From: Epinephelus fuscoguttatus
Lineage: Eukaryota; Chordata; Actinopteri; Perciformes; Serranidae
Length of the DNA stretch: 64,000 nt
Reading direction: 5' to 3'
Assembly (NCBI RefSeq): GCF_011397635.1
Contig: NC_064770.1
Location: forward strand, 26,243,603 to 26,307,602
Every line of letters begins with the position of its first letter. Within the stretch, counting starts at the first letter, position 1. A program made the position numbers and the translations under genes. The notes below the pieces were generated by a model. That model made no database searches. It saw only the letters and a list, made by a program, of their open reading frames with translations, and was not told the DNA's origin. Positions 51,001-60,200 of the stretch are shown one piece after another.

Positions 51001-54000
51001 GATTATTTTATCTCAAATAAGATAAACTAAGCTAAAATAAGATAATATAAGATGAAATAAAATAATCTAATCTAGGATAAGATAAAATAAGATTAGATAA
51101 ATTAAGATAAAATAAAATAATTTAATCTGAGCTAAAATAAGATAAGATAATTTAAACTAAAACAAATTAGGCTAATATAAGATAAGATTATTTAATCTAA
51201 AATAAAATAAGAAAAGATAAGATAGGTAAGATAAGGTAAGCTAAGATAAGATAGAACTTTATTGATACCGAGGGAAATTGCTGTGACCCGTCACATCATA
51301 ATTGAAGATACATAGAGTGCAATATACTGAACAAAAGACCCCTGGGAAGTGACTAAAATAAAATAACAGTAAGGTGCAAATAAGGTGTGTTCCAAAATAT
51401 ACAATATATAAAATGCAAAAACAGGTTACCAGTATGGCTGATAAATAAAGTAGGGTTGCTTCTAAATATGTTTGTACAGCATTAAATCTGAGGTGTTTAG
51501 TGTAAGAGCTCAAGAGTGCAATTTCATCCAGAATGTTCATAATTATATTCATGATATTTCCTTATTGGCACAGTGCAAAGATGTGAAGCTGTTTACTTTA
51601 AATGTAAAATTTATGTCACATTTATAATTAATTATTAACTTGCTCACACACAGGAGAGAATCAGTCTTCCTGCTAACAGCTTGTAGTTTTATGTGCAGTT
51701 GCCTCAGCATGGTTCAAGACTCTAGCACCTGCTGCAGCTGTAGAGACGTGTATGCACACATTAAATATGTATTAAATATTTGTCCATGCTTGTGCTCCCT
51801 GCAGAAGATGCAGTTCCGATGCATCAGCAGACTGATGTCAGGAGCGTTCACGTGTATGAAAATCAAAGGTGGAACCCGATGACGGGATATACGGACAAGT
51901 AGGAACATCTCATCTTTTACAGTGTTTAATAAAGACTTTGTATTTAATTTAGGACTGTCTTTGACCACTCCTAAACTTTTTGTTTGTGGCTCCAGAGGAC
52001 TTCCTACAGACCGCCCCATGTGGAGTGATGAAAGTGGATTGAAGGAGTGCACCAAAGGCAACACACACCCGCCCTCCCCTCAGTGGTCCTGGGTAGGTGG
52101 GACTGACTCAGAATCTCTCCTGCTAACACATTTAATTTCTTGTTTCACCAGCTAATGCTCCTGTGTTTCAGGTGTCAGAGTGGGCTGTGGACTACAACGT
52201 CCCTGGAGGGACAGACAAAGAAGGCTGGCAGTACGCTGCGGACTTCCCTGTGTACGTTACTTTTATTTTCCAGGATGAAAATAATAACATTGTAAGAAAG
52301 AGCGGTGTTTAATTTGTCTGACTTGTCTCCCTCCTGCAGGACATTTCATGGCCACAAAACCATGAAAGACTTTGTGAGGCGCAGGAGATGGACAAGGTAA
52401 TCACACACTCACACACAGTTGTGTTGTTCTCTACTCTGAGTTTCTTCAGCATTGAAATAATCACATATTCTGCATACAGGAAGTGTAAGATCACACTGAG
52501 AGGTCCGTGGCAGCAGGTCCCTCCCATCCGTCTGAGTGACATCTCTCTGATGCCATGCCTGGCCCAGAGCAGGATGGAGCATGTCCCCGTGTGGGCCCTC
52601 AGTGACAAGGGAGATGTCCTGTGTCGCCTGGGGGTCAGCCCCCAAAACCCTGCGGTGAGAACTGAAAAACAAATTGTGATAGTAAACATTTACTTTTGGA
52701 TTTTTAACCAAAAGCAGGAATATTGTCTTCTTTGGAATAAGGGCAAAAACTGGCATATTTTGTGCCTGTAAAAGTAGTCAGTGCTGAAAGCAACACTCTC
52801 TAACCCCGGTGTGTTTGATCTCACAGGGCAGCTCCTGGCTACACGTGGGCACAGACCAGCCTTTTAAGTCTATCTCCATCGGCGGAGCCAACCAGGTCTG
52901 GGCCATCGCCAAGGATGGAGCTGTGTTCTACAGAGGCTCCGTCTCCCCACAAAACCCTGCAGGTCAGTTGAAGATGTGAAACTCAGATGATTTTTTTAAT
53001 GTATCACATCTGCAAGACAAAAAAGTTGAAATGTAAATCTGTTATACATCAACATAATGTCCCTATCCTGCATGAAGGTTTTTATAGTCTGAGTTCATGC
53101 AGCAGGCAGTAAATTTCCAGTGCTCTCGTCCCTCTGCAGGAGAATGCTGGTACCACATCCCGTCTCCCCTCAGGCAGACTCTCAAACAGCTGTCTGTAGG
53201 CAGGACCTCTGTCTTTGCTGTGGATGAAAACAGTGAGTAGCTGTAAACATCACAGATTATTTGCTTTACTAGAACCAAAGACTCTTAAAATCTGATAAAC
53301 CATTTTTTATCTCATGTAGGTAACTTGTGGTACAGACAGGGCCTCACGCCCAGCTACCCTCAGGGCTCTGCCTGGGAGCCCATCTCTAACAACGTCACCA
53401 AGGTCTCTGTGGGACCACTGGACCAGGTCAGTACAACCACAGTAGACAGGAAGTCAGGCCAGGAAATGTGGTTACTGTTACTTTGTGACCACTGTATTTA
53501 CCAAAGCCATTAAATCAGCCGGGGACGCTTGATTTACCCGCCAAAACTAAGTTTAATCAGCATGTGGCAGGAATTAAAGTGGAATCCACTGTAAACTATG
53601 TCTGATAATAACCCATCAGTGACAAGTGTTTGATTCTGTGCTGTGGCTCTCTCCAGGTATGGATCATAGCAGACGGAGTTCCATGTTTCCCCTCTGAGAC
53701 TACTGGAGCTGTTTGTCACAGGCTGGGGGTGGGACCCATGCAACCAAAGGGACAGCTCTGGGACTATGGAATAGGGGTGAGTCATGGTCATTTAATATAC
53801 TCCCTCTAATTCATATTTTAGTAATGATATGAAGGAAAGTACACCGGTCTATGCCCGAGTCCACTTGAAAAGGTGGTCGTGAGTGTAGGTCACATGTACA
53901 GTGGTACGGTCATAATAAAATCAGCGCCAACATCGAACTCATTGTGGCGAAAAATACAACAACTCGCAAGGACAGTTAAGAACAGAGAAGATAAATGAAT

Positions 54001-54788
54001 TGTTTGCAGGTTTGAGGAAACGTAAAGAAATGTAAGTTTGGGCTTTGACCTTTACTGCCCAGTTTAAAACATTTGTCATAAAAGTAATCAGATGTAATAA
54101 TAAGTTGCATTCTTATTACAATTTTAACAGAGTAACTGGTAATCTATATTCCAAAAGTAACCTTCCCAACTCTGTCAGCAGCGCAGCCAGCCTCCAAAAG
54201 ACCCATATCCATCTTCGATGCTGCCTTCGTCCTGCAAACTCTGTGCTCCGTTCCCCCACTGATCCCCGCTGATGTCAATGCAGCCCCCTGGGCAGCAGTG
54301 TCTGTCTGCAATGCCCTTTTCTACACTGTAGCACAAAAAATGTCACAGTTGATGATGCAAGTGAACTCTGGGACGGAACAACATTACTAATGTGAAAGCT
54401 GAGCGGCAGGGGAAAAAAACATTTAATGCAAACCTATTCTTCAAATATGAAATAGTGCAAAAACTAATACTGTTTCAGGATCACAAATCATCTGTTCATC
54501 TACTGAAGAGGCTGAAAACATGCTCCCTATACAGTGTATTGTGGCCTTGATAGTGCCCTCTAGTGCACAAGTTAAGTAACATGTAAGTGTGTGGTGTGTG
54601 CTTGCAGCTGTACAAATGCACTCATGTCATGTGTGTTTGACTTCCAGGGAGGATGGGAGCACATCAGTGTGAGGGGGAACTCAGCAGAGGCTCCTCGCAC
54701 CCCCCACCCTGCTCCCGTGGGATCCCCACGCAGCCCGCTCCCCCCACGGCCTCCCACACAGGTGAACGGGAACGCCGTGGGTGTGTAG
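38829..54788 (+). CDS. tecpr1: Tectonin beta-propeller repeat-containing protein 1, complete, 24 coding exons
   Basis: Twenty-four exons join to 3579 nt, 1192 residues plus TAG, with every phase consistent; human is about 1165. Order of domains: TECPR repeat in exon 1; first dysferlin domain (exons 2-3, about residues 76-177); TECPR repeats (exons 4-8, to about 387); an acidic Ser-rich linker in the 614-bp exon 9; the region matching the ATG5-interacting region (exon 10); a PH domain (exons 11-13, about 630-735); second-half TECPR repeat (exons 13-14); second dysferlin domain (exons 15-18, about 840-936); TECPR repeats (exons 19-24). The family protein binds ATG5-ATG12 and PI4P or sphingomyelin on autophagosomes and damaged lysosomes, and promotes fusion or CASM-type LC3 lipidation. 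Oddity: the expected WxxxI ATG5-binding motif reads W608-S-E-Q-Q612. Teleosts can have two copies (a/b); which one this is cannot be told here. Confidence 0.95.
39145..39327 (+). CDS. tecpr1: tecpr1 exon 2: dysferlin N-part
   Basis: Encodes RWNPVDSF, DRWPWSDVTG and WEWEGDWYVDQ, the DysFN motif set. 61 whole codons. Confidence 0.92.
39490..39612 (+). CDS. tecpr1: tecpr1 exon 3: dysferlin C-part
   Basis: Encodes GWEYAVDFP, then KKWNSCVRRRRWIRYRRY, the DysFC motif. 41 whole codons; the donor GTTTGG is weak but fixed by the frame. Confidence 0.92.
41259..41381 (+). CDS. tecpr1: tecpr1 exon 4
   Basis: Encodes GGWEMSDQSGRYPYLWGVT, the start of the next propeller repeat. Acceptor tactgcag, donor GTCAGT, phase 0. 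Confidence 0.9.
41469..42183. mobile_element. MITE with AGGACCTATT-type inverted termini (tecpr1 intron)
   Basis: Left end CTTAAAGAGGACCTGTTATG and right end AAAATAGGTCCTA are imperfect inverted repeats. The 203-codon minus-strand frame inside has no recognisable domain and is taken as chance. A truncated copy lies at 1560-2013. Confidence 0.65.
42729..42903 (+). CDS. tecpr1: tecpr1 exon 5: TECPR repeats
   Basis: Encodes VWFREGIHPRVPEGTNW and DLLWALLWDGNLLVRTGL, two blades of the tectonin pattern. Ends in phase 1. Confidence 0.92.
43203..43303 (+). CDS. tecpr1: tecpr1 exon 6
   Basis: Encodes TSWVEVESPGKD, then VAVGVSVVWVVTKDYK, a propeller blade. The phases match exons 5 and 7. Confidence 0.9.
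43398..43499 (+). CDS. tecpr1: tecpr1 exon 7: TECPR repeat
   Basis: Encodes VWFRRGVNSHNPCGSGWI, a near-identical match to the human blade. 34 whole codons. Confidence 0.92.
43592..43660. repeat. Repeat shared with 46815-46880
   Basis: GAGTACTTCACCCACAAAAT followed by GATC occurs here and again in the intron after exon 9 of tecpr1. A piece of a dispersed teleost repeat. Confidence 0.55.
43687..44755 (-). mobile_element. Complete-length Tc1/mariner element with dead transposase (tecpr1 intron)
   Basis: About 1069 bp between TA duplications at 43685-43686 and 44756-44757. The inverted termini share CTTTATTAGGTACACCT. The minus strand keeps a 188-codon frame (43894-44457) with the first catalytic Asp in WSDESGF. 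The second sits in QQGNAPCHK, where the family has QQDNAPCH, so this Asp is Gly. The third (Glu) region is decayed. Not autonomous. Confidence 0.85.
45920..46047 (+). CDS. tecpr1: tecpr1 exon 8: TECPR repeat
   Basis: Encodes VWAVGEDRGLYFRMGVTLSE, the last blade of the N-terminal propeller. The preceding intron holds a complete Tc1-type element. Confidence 0.9.
46133..46746 (+). CDS. tecpr1: tecpr1 exon 9: acidic Ser-rich linker
   Basis: The largest exon (614 bp), encoding a low-complexity linker rich in Ser, Pro, Glu and Asp. Near its end are the conserved PWMNVDLEGAEAA and PVWAWISGGGC segments. Confidence 0.9.
47109..47221 (+). CDS. tecpr1: tecpr1 exon 10: region equivalent to the ATG5-interacting region
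   Basis: Encodes SLSLTPVQSAAWSEQQQQEH and then REEISKKPLERSN. TPxQxAAW is conserved with human, but the following WxxxI ATG5-binding signature is not seen, and the stretch before the PH domain is shorter than in human. Confidence 0.88.
47338..47493 (+). CDS. tecpr1: tecpr1 exon 11: PH domain start
   Basis: Encodes SVWVRKGALRWWRDWKPQRW and further PH strands (DSIFFVYYTQYDEKK). 52 whole codons. Confidence 0.92.
47573..47722 (+). CDS. tecpr1: tecpr1 exon 12: PH domain end
   Basis: Encodes YLHVFINEVTALVPVL, FAVYT and the C-terminal PH helix TEKDMNDW. 50 whole codons. Confidence 0.92.
47814..48135. mobile_element. hAT-like MITE (tecpr1 intron 12)
   Basis: CAGTGGTTCCCAACTGGTGG at the left and ACTAGTTGGGAACCACTG at the right are inverted repeats of about 18 bp. 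A clear 8-bp target duplication is not seen. Confidence 0.7.
48195..48500. mobile_element. Dispersed teleost repeat starting GGGCCTCATTTACTAATAGG
   Basis: The start matches a very common fish repeat (GGGCCTCATTTAT). AATATGTGC and its inverted counterpart ACACATATT occur near its two ends. Confidence 0.4.
48610..49330 (-). pseudogene. LINE reverse-transcriptase fragment (tecpr1 intron 12)
   Basis: The minus strand reads LRQLKLVLNADKTKVMHFSD, then KLEVVTCYKYLSICLDDSLS, the C-terminal thumb region of a non-LTR reverse transcriptase. Further matches (RLVAATFLLVLDYGDLLYM) follow after stops. Not functional. Confidence 0.75.
49411..49568 (+). CDS. tecpr1: tecpr1 exon 13
   Basis: Begins with a Cys-rich LCLLSDCCCEC, then SRHALWSTTSKGDIMVHEPS and PCDHM. 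The donor GTGAGA splits the Met codon with exon 14. Confidence 0.88.
49826..49953 (+). CDS. tecpr1: tecpr1 exon 14: TECPR repeat
   Basis: Encodes FWRQVLGHLRCVESNS and VWGIGCDGTAWVYSGRYG, a tectonin blade. Ends in phase 1. Confidence 0.9.
50764..51250. repeat. AT-rich satellite of AAGATAAAAT/TTATTTAATCTAAA units
   Basis: Nearly 490 bp made only of permutations of TAAGATAAAATAAGATTATT and TTAATCTAAAATAAGATAAA blocks, based on a five-base GATAA/CTAAG rhythm. It leads directly into ATAGAACTTTATTGATACCG, a common fish retroposon tail, from which it may have grown. Confidence 0.75.
51805..51898 (+). CDS. tecpr1: tecpr1 exon 15: second dysferlin domain start
   Basis: Encodes SVHVYENQRWNPMTGYTD, matching the human second DysFN start. 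It follows a 1.85-kb repeat-filled intron. Confidence 0.9.
51996..52092 (+). CDS. tecpr1: tecpr1 exon 16
   Basis: Encodes GLPTDRPMWSDESGLKECT and PSPQWSW, the continuation of the second DysFN. Phases fit both neighbours. Confidence 0.9.
52172..52251 (+). CDS. tecpr1: tecpr1 exon 17
   Basis: Encodes VSEWAVDYNVPGGTDKEG and WQYAADFPV. The GTACGT donor, not the overlapping GTGTAC two bases earlier, keeps the frame. Confidence 0.88.
52340..52396 (+). CDS. tecpr1: tecpr1 exon 18: second DysFC
   Basis: A 57-bp exon encoding TFHGHKTMKDFVRRRRWT, the second DysFC motif. Confidence 0.9.
52480..52654 (+). CDS. tecpr1: tecpr1 exon 19
   Basis: Encodes KCKITLRGPWQQVPPI and WALSDKGDVLCRLGVSPQNP, the start of the C-terminal propeller. 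Confidence 0.9.
52827..52962 (+). CDS. tecpr1: tecpr1 exon 20: TECPR repeats
   Basis: Encodes GSSWLHVGTDQPFKSISIGG and VWAIAKDGAVFYRGSVSPQN. Ends in phase 1. Confidence 0.92.
53140..53232 (+). CDS. tecpr1: tecpr1 exon 21
   Basis: Encodes ECWYHIPSPLRQTLKQLSVG and SVFAVDEN, one blade. GTGAGT donor. Confidence 0.9.
53320..53426 (+). CDS. tecpr1: tecpr1 exon 22: TECPR repeat
   Basis: Encodes NLWYRQGLTPSYPQGSAWEP and VSVGPLDQ, near-identical to human. Confidence 0.92.
53657..53776 (+). CDS. tecpr1: tecpr1 exon 23
   Basis: Encodes VWIIADGVPCFP, then VCHRLGVGPMQPKGQLWDYG. 40 whole codons, GTGAGT donor. Confidence 0.9.
54052..54178. mobile_element. Partial hAT-like MITE (tecpr1 last intron)
   Basis: Reverse-complement match to the left part of the 35.5-kb copy, ending in AAAAGTAACCTTCCCAACTC. 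Confidence 0.55.
54648..54788 (+). CDS. tecpr1: tecpr1 exon 24 (stop codon)
   Basis: Encodes GGWEHISVRGNSAEAPRT, then a Pro-rich tail and TAG. The preceding intron holds a hAT-like repeat copy. Confidence 0.92.
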   Translation, partial: GGWEHISVRGNSAEAPRTPHPAPVGSPRSPLPPRPPTQVNGNAVGV

Positions 54789-55343
54789 CCTCGTCACACC
54801 TCCTCCTCCTTTTCCCCCTCCTTCTCCGCCCCAGCCCTGTTTGTGCCTGGATCCACATTTGTCTGCTCAGACCATTCCCACAGGCCCTTATCCCTTCATG
54901 TAAGGGGAATGCACAATCATATCACTGAGTTGAAACTGTAATATTACGGTTGGATTTGACTCTTGATCGATGGATGAATGTTCCTCCCCTGGCTCGTTTC
55001 CCGGGGTGGATATCGTGTCAGAATGCAGTGACGACAACACAGAGAAGGGAGCACAAGAACATTTAATGGATCTTGACGTCTTGTGGGATGAGGATTAAAG
55101 AGTGAGTGCATGTGTTTGCTCTTACTAGGCTTTGGCTACCAGGTGTTTTGGGATCTAGCAATAGCTTTTATTCTTCTATACAATATCCTGTGAAAACCGA
55201 AGAGGGCGGGACTACGACAAAGGGCTAAGGCATGGGTACTAAACTTGTCTTCAAACACGCAACCCCACTGTAGCCGAAACTGTCTTTCTAGAATCTTGTT
55301 TTTGTTTTTATTGCCTGTCCTACAATTGCATGGGATTTAAATT

Positions 55344-55366
55344 ATTTATTTATTTATTTATTTATG
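55344..55366 (+). promoter_or_regulatory. tecpr1: AU-rich element in tecpr1 3' UTR
   Basis: Five overlapping ATTTA pentamers lie 555 bases after the stop codon, the pattern of a class II AU-rich element bound by mRNA-decay factors. Its activity here is inferred. Confidence 0.5.
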
Positions 55367-55746
55367 CATTTGTTGAATTTTGTTTCCCCATACGTGTTGG
55401 CCTATTATATGTTTGCAATGGAGTGTTTTTCGCCCATGTTGCTACGACAAGCCTTTCAAATTCTGATAGCTTTTTCAAAAGGACCGGCAAAATTTGAGAT
55501 CTTCATACCTCAGTAAAATATAATGCTCTTTAATTACAAGCAGAGAAAAATGTGGAAAATTCAGTCTGCATCACCAGATGATACCTCTCTATCCTCCTGC
55601 AATAAGGAACGTTCTTCCTGTCAGTATTATATCCATCTACATAACTGCTTTGACCATGACACATGACCGTGACTGTTGAAATTCCACAGCAGGTCCGAAT
55701 GTCACCAAAACTCGACATTCATCTTACCAAGGGCATTGAGATGTGA

Positions 55747-55752
55747 AATAAA
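55747..55752 (+). terminator. tecpr1: Candidate tecpr1 poly(A) signal
   Basis: An AATAAA about 0.96 kb after the stop codon, followed by a T-rich stretch. It sits just before a Tc1-type fragment, which marks the likely end of the transcript. Confidence 0.5.
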
Positions 55753-55839
55753 AATCTAAAACTATTGCTTTATGTTCGGACATCATTTCAGTGTGTCACT
55801 GTCAAAAGAGCTGTCTGTTTGCAGTGGTCTCAGTGGTCC

Positions 55840-56160
55840 AAGATCGAGGCACCGAATCCAAGTTTCTTGAGGTCCAGTGATGATCTGGGGAGCCATGTCA
55901 TCCGCTAGTGCTGGTCCACTGTGTTTTATCAAGTCCAGAGCCAACATGGCCATCTACCAGGAGATTTTACAGCACTTCATGCTTCCGTCTGCTGACATGC
56001 TTTATGGAGATTTGCTTTCCCAGCAGGACTTGGCACCTGCCCACAGAGCCATGCACTGACCATGGCATTACTGTGCTTGACTGACCAGCCAACTCGCCTA
56101 ACCTGAACCCCACAGAGAGTCTCTGGGGTGTTGTCAAGAGGAATAAGTAGTGACTACTGA
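55840..56160 (+). pseudogene. Tc1-type transposase fragment
   Basis: The plus strand reads MIWGAMSSASAGPLCF, then QQDLAPAHRA and, after a stop and a shift, the LNPTESLWGVVKR block. A third, different Tc1 family remnant in the window. Confidence 0.75.
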
Positions 56161-56224
56161 GTGCACAAATGGTATGCCTGTTAACCACTTGGCTATTAGA
56201 TGCCATAAAAAACACTTTCTGTGA

Positions 56225-56400
56225 CGCCAATGACTATAATGCATTATAAACATACTTACAATGTGCTAAAACCTGTTTATAGCACTGTATAATTATAGTT
56301 ATAAGCCCTCATAAATATTCATAATACTTTATAACAGTAATCATGACACAGTATTAAGCATTTTATAATGACTTGTAAGGTAAAGTGTCATAAAACCTCA
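56225..56400. repeat. ATAATGCATTATAAACATAC-type dispersed repeat
   Basis: Repeated forms of CATTATAA, CTTATAA and TTTATAA, as in a common teleost MITE. Ends with GTAAGGTAAAGTGTCA. Confidence 0.45.
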
Positions 56401-56814
56401 TTTCCAAATTTCATTACTTCACTTAAAGCAGCCAATATCTACTTGGAGTAACTTATAATCACATTTTTTCATATCATTATTGCAATTTATATTATTTCAT
56501 ATCCTATACTCTATACTTATATCATACTTTTTCCTACCTACCCATCCTAAGCTGCCATATTATCCAGTCCTAGCTACCTCTGAACAGCCCAGTCTCAGGA
56601 GGAATACCAAGACCCAGTATTTTATTTGTTCTTTAGCCACTGTGTATGTATGTAGATTACTATAGATTACAAGTGTTATAGGTTACTGCTACACTTTTTA
56701 TAGTGAATGGTGTTCTTTGCATTAATTGTGTATAAGATGTGGGGATGATGATGATGATGACATCCCCACTTTGGCCTGGCGTCCTGGCTCCCCCTTGCTG
56801 TAGCATATTTGCGA

Positions 56815-57280
56815 GGCAGCATCAGATGTGATCCACAGTCTCCCGCACTGAGATCAGTAGCCTTAACCATTGAGATATCCTGCCTACGCTTATGTACATG
56901 TCTCTGGGTGCATTTAACCTTTTTACTTGGACGCTGGACTTTAAAATTCACCTGCTCTGGATAAGGATTGAACCTCCAACCGCAGAATTCCCAAGCAGCT
57001 CTATAACAGCCTCAGCTAGTCCACCTCACACTTCTGTTGGGTTTCACTGAGCCTTTCACTCTGTCCTCTGGAAAGTGGCCTTTAAAATTCACCAATCCTT
57101 GACAAGGATCGAACATTCAACCTAAGGACTTCCAACCAGTCCTCTAACAGCCTGAGCTACTTTGTGTTTCTTAGACATTTTAACTTTGTCCTTGCAAAAC
57201 AGACTGACTGTTCACCTGAGAATTGAACCCCACTCCTCTAACTGTCAAACCGGTCCTCTATCTCCCTAAGCTAATGAACT
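56815..57280 (-). repeat. Tandem array of tRNA-like sequences
   Basis: On the minus strand, three units carry an A-box-like TAGCTNAGG(C) and a B-box-like GGTTCAAT or TGTTCGATCC, spaced as in tRNA genes: about 57209-57280, 57094-57165 and 56948-57023. Each is followed by GGTGAA, and two of them by the full GGTGAATTTTAAAG. A fourth, more diverged unit at 56815-56884 has TCTCAATGGTTAAGGC and 5'/3' ends that pair like an acceptor stem (GGCAG with CTGCC). None has a clean cloverleaf or anticodon, so they are called tRNA-derived, not tRNA genes. Confidence 0.5.
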
Positions 57281-60200
57281 GGAGACACTCACACATGCCT
57301 CCTTTAAGATTTTCTCTTGTTCCTTTAGATAAAGCATTAAAAACCAAACAAATGAAGTCCATGTATAATTTAAAAAAAAAAAACATGTAAAAGTCAGACC
57401 AAAGTCAGGTGACATGGTATAAATGGGGTGTCCCTGGAGAACAGCAGACATGGTGGATGGTCAATACACAGGACTTTCACACTGTAGGTTTGACTGTTAA
57501 CCTGAGAATTTTATGTACAAAAAAAAAAAAAACCCTCATAAATTGTCTTAGTACAGTATGTTGAAAAAAGTTATAGTATGGCATGTCTTTAAATGAGAGC
57601 TTACTTCTGTGCTTGGGTTTGGCTTGACTGTTTTCATCGTGGCTGCTAAACACCTGACTAAAACATGTTCCTGGAAACATCTGAGGTGAGAAATGGAGAA
57701 TCCTGAGTCATATTTGATCAGCGCTGCCTGGTTGGACTGTTTGACCGCAGGTAACAAGCAGTGGATGACATGTTAGCTTTCCACTTTGACGCAGGAAAAA
57801 CGTGCTACTAACATGCCAACCATTAGAGACCTCTGTGCGGTATGTGGCAGAGCAAAGGAAGCTTCAGAACAACCAAATGTCAAGTTCAATCTGAGTGTCA
57901 TAAATATTGCAATACCAAGAGAAGATCCTGCCAAAAAGGAACAACCTTAGGACAAAACAAGAACGTATGACCGAGAGTACCTTTTAAGAAGTTACATCTG
58001 CCACAGATAGCGTCTTTTCTTTGGAATAATGTCATCTATGCATGACTTTGAACTGAATTAACTGCACTGTGGCATTAGTAGAGCTTAGATGGAGCCTCTT
58101 TAGCCCCTAATTTCCCACCTCCTCAGTCAACTCTACACCAAGATCTGCCTCCCATGCAGATTTAATATGGAGAATAAAATGCTATATAATGTGTTATAAG
58201 TACAACCAACCATTTGTTACACCCTTCACAGAGGAAGGTAGAAAGCTACAAGTTGCATTTAGAGTACTTAGCACAATAGTTCCATTATTTGGAGACATGT
58301 ACAGGTACCTGTTCAACAGCTGATTCTGATGAGGATTTGTTATCCATCCTACCTCCCACACCTGCTCTGGCTCCTTCCCACCAGAGTAATTACCTTCCAC
58401 ATCCTCAGAGCCAGTTTTCGTAGCCATGGGTCATTCCTTCCCTGTTGGATGACTGACAGACCCCCTAACGCACATCCTTACCGTGTGCAGCAACCACAGC
58501 GACACATTACAAAACCTATTAGAAGTTCATTTGCATTTATTTTCATATTAAACAGTGTAATTATAAACATTTCATTCAATTACACTAAGCATGATAAATA
58601 TGAAGTAAAAATATTTTTTTAAAATCTACAAGTTTAAAGGACAGACTGAATTCACATCTGCTGTTCATGTCTTAATTTAACCGCTTTTAGCCGATGACTG
58701 TGATATGTCCCTCTGATCAACTCAGCTTTAAGTTACAAAATGAAACCTCATACCTATAACTCAGTTACGTCATTTCCCATTTACAGACAAAGAAAAAGAA
58801 AAATTTACATTTACATACATCGGTACAGTTCAACATTAAGTTACATTTCTCAAATGTGCAAGATTAAGCAAATGTATACTGTAGTCAAATAAAACAAGAT
58901 TTCCTTAAATAAATGTTCAAGTTTAACTGAAGCACAGGCTGCTGGTTTTTTAACAGAGGTTATCTAAGATACAGTGCCTTCTGTATTTGGGGTGGGAGAG
59001 ATGGACGTTATCTACTACAGGTGAAGTACGGCTGTACATCTGTGACGAAATCTTTAAAAGGAGAGAACCATACAGCAACTGTAATATCCGCAAAACTGTG
59101 TTTTTATAGCTGTACATGAAATCCTGGAGGGAAAGCATATCTTGATCCATAACAGTTTGCATTACGCTTCTATACAGAAACCGATCATGATACACACATG
59201 TCCCCAGCCGACCCTGTACAGCCACAGAGGCCTGCAAATGATAAGATACAATGAGATGTTTGAAAACGCAACTGGACGAGGGGTCCTTAAGGAGGAAGAA
59301 AATGCCATCTGAACAGGTTCATTAAGTTTGACACAAAGTTTAAAAAAAAACAAACAAAAGGCAGACAACTCTGTTCATGACACTGATAAAAGCAGCAGTG
59401 TTTTTGTTCTAGTAGTGTTTATGTGAAGCTTTAAGTCCCTGCACGTTGCTGAAGAAACGCCGTCACGTTCACCCGGGTTCATCCTAGGAACTCATATTCT
59501 GACTAAATCATGAAACTCATTGCACATTTGTTTACAAACAGCTCATCAACGGTACAAACAGCTCATTAACATTTCTTCATTCTGACATTTAAAAATAAAA
59601 TCTGCTTTTTTTTCTTTACACAATCCCACTAAACGTGCGATTTGAAAATTTCTGTAGTGATAGGAAATGGAGGAGTGCAGCTGTCTTTACAGCATCACAG
59701 GCACTGTGATAAGATCCAGTGACAAGTAGTCAAAACCAACTTCCTGCACGTGTCGGAGCATAAAATGAAGCGTTACAAAATGAATAACTTGTCTTTAAGC
59801 TTCTCACGACTGCCTCTCACTTGAATCACCTCCGTAAGGATTAGCATGACAATCCTTGTCTAACGCCCGCCTCCTCTCTTACTGAGACGTCTCAAAAATA
59901 TGAAACTACTTACTGTGAATATTCCTTTCACACATAAATAAAGGAACACACAGTGTGTCCCCTCTGTAGATGAGGGATTCTTATTTAAGGTCAACCCTTC
60001 TTATTCGAATGCTGCTAAAGAAGGATACAACGCATGGTTTCTCTCCCATTAGGAGACTGTGACTAACACCCAACGAGGAGTTACGAGAAAACAAATCACT
60101 CTTCCAAAAGAGGCAACCACTGAAATAATCGCACAACATGAAGGAGCAAAATTAACAAAGTCAGAGAAAAAGCTTGGATCTTCAGTTTTAGGTCTGCTGA

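Noticed and set aside
56815..57280. Functional tRNA genes
   Set aside because: The units lack clean cloverleaf pairing and a proper anticodon loop, so only a tRNA-derived repeat is claimed.
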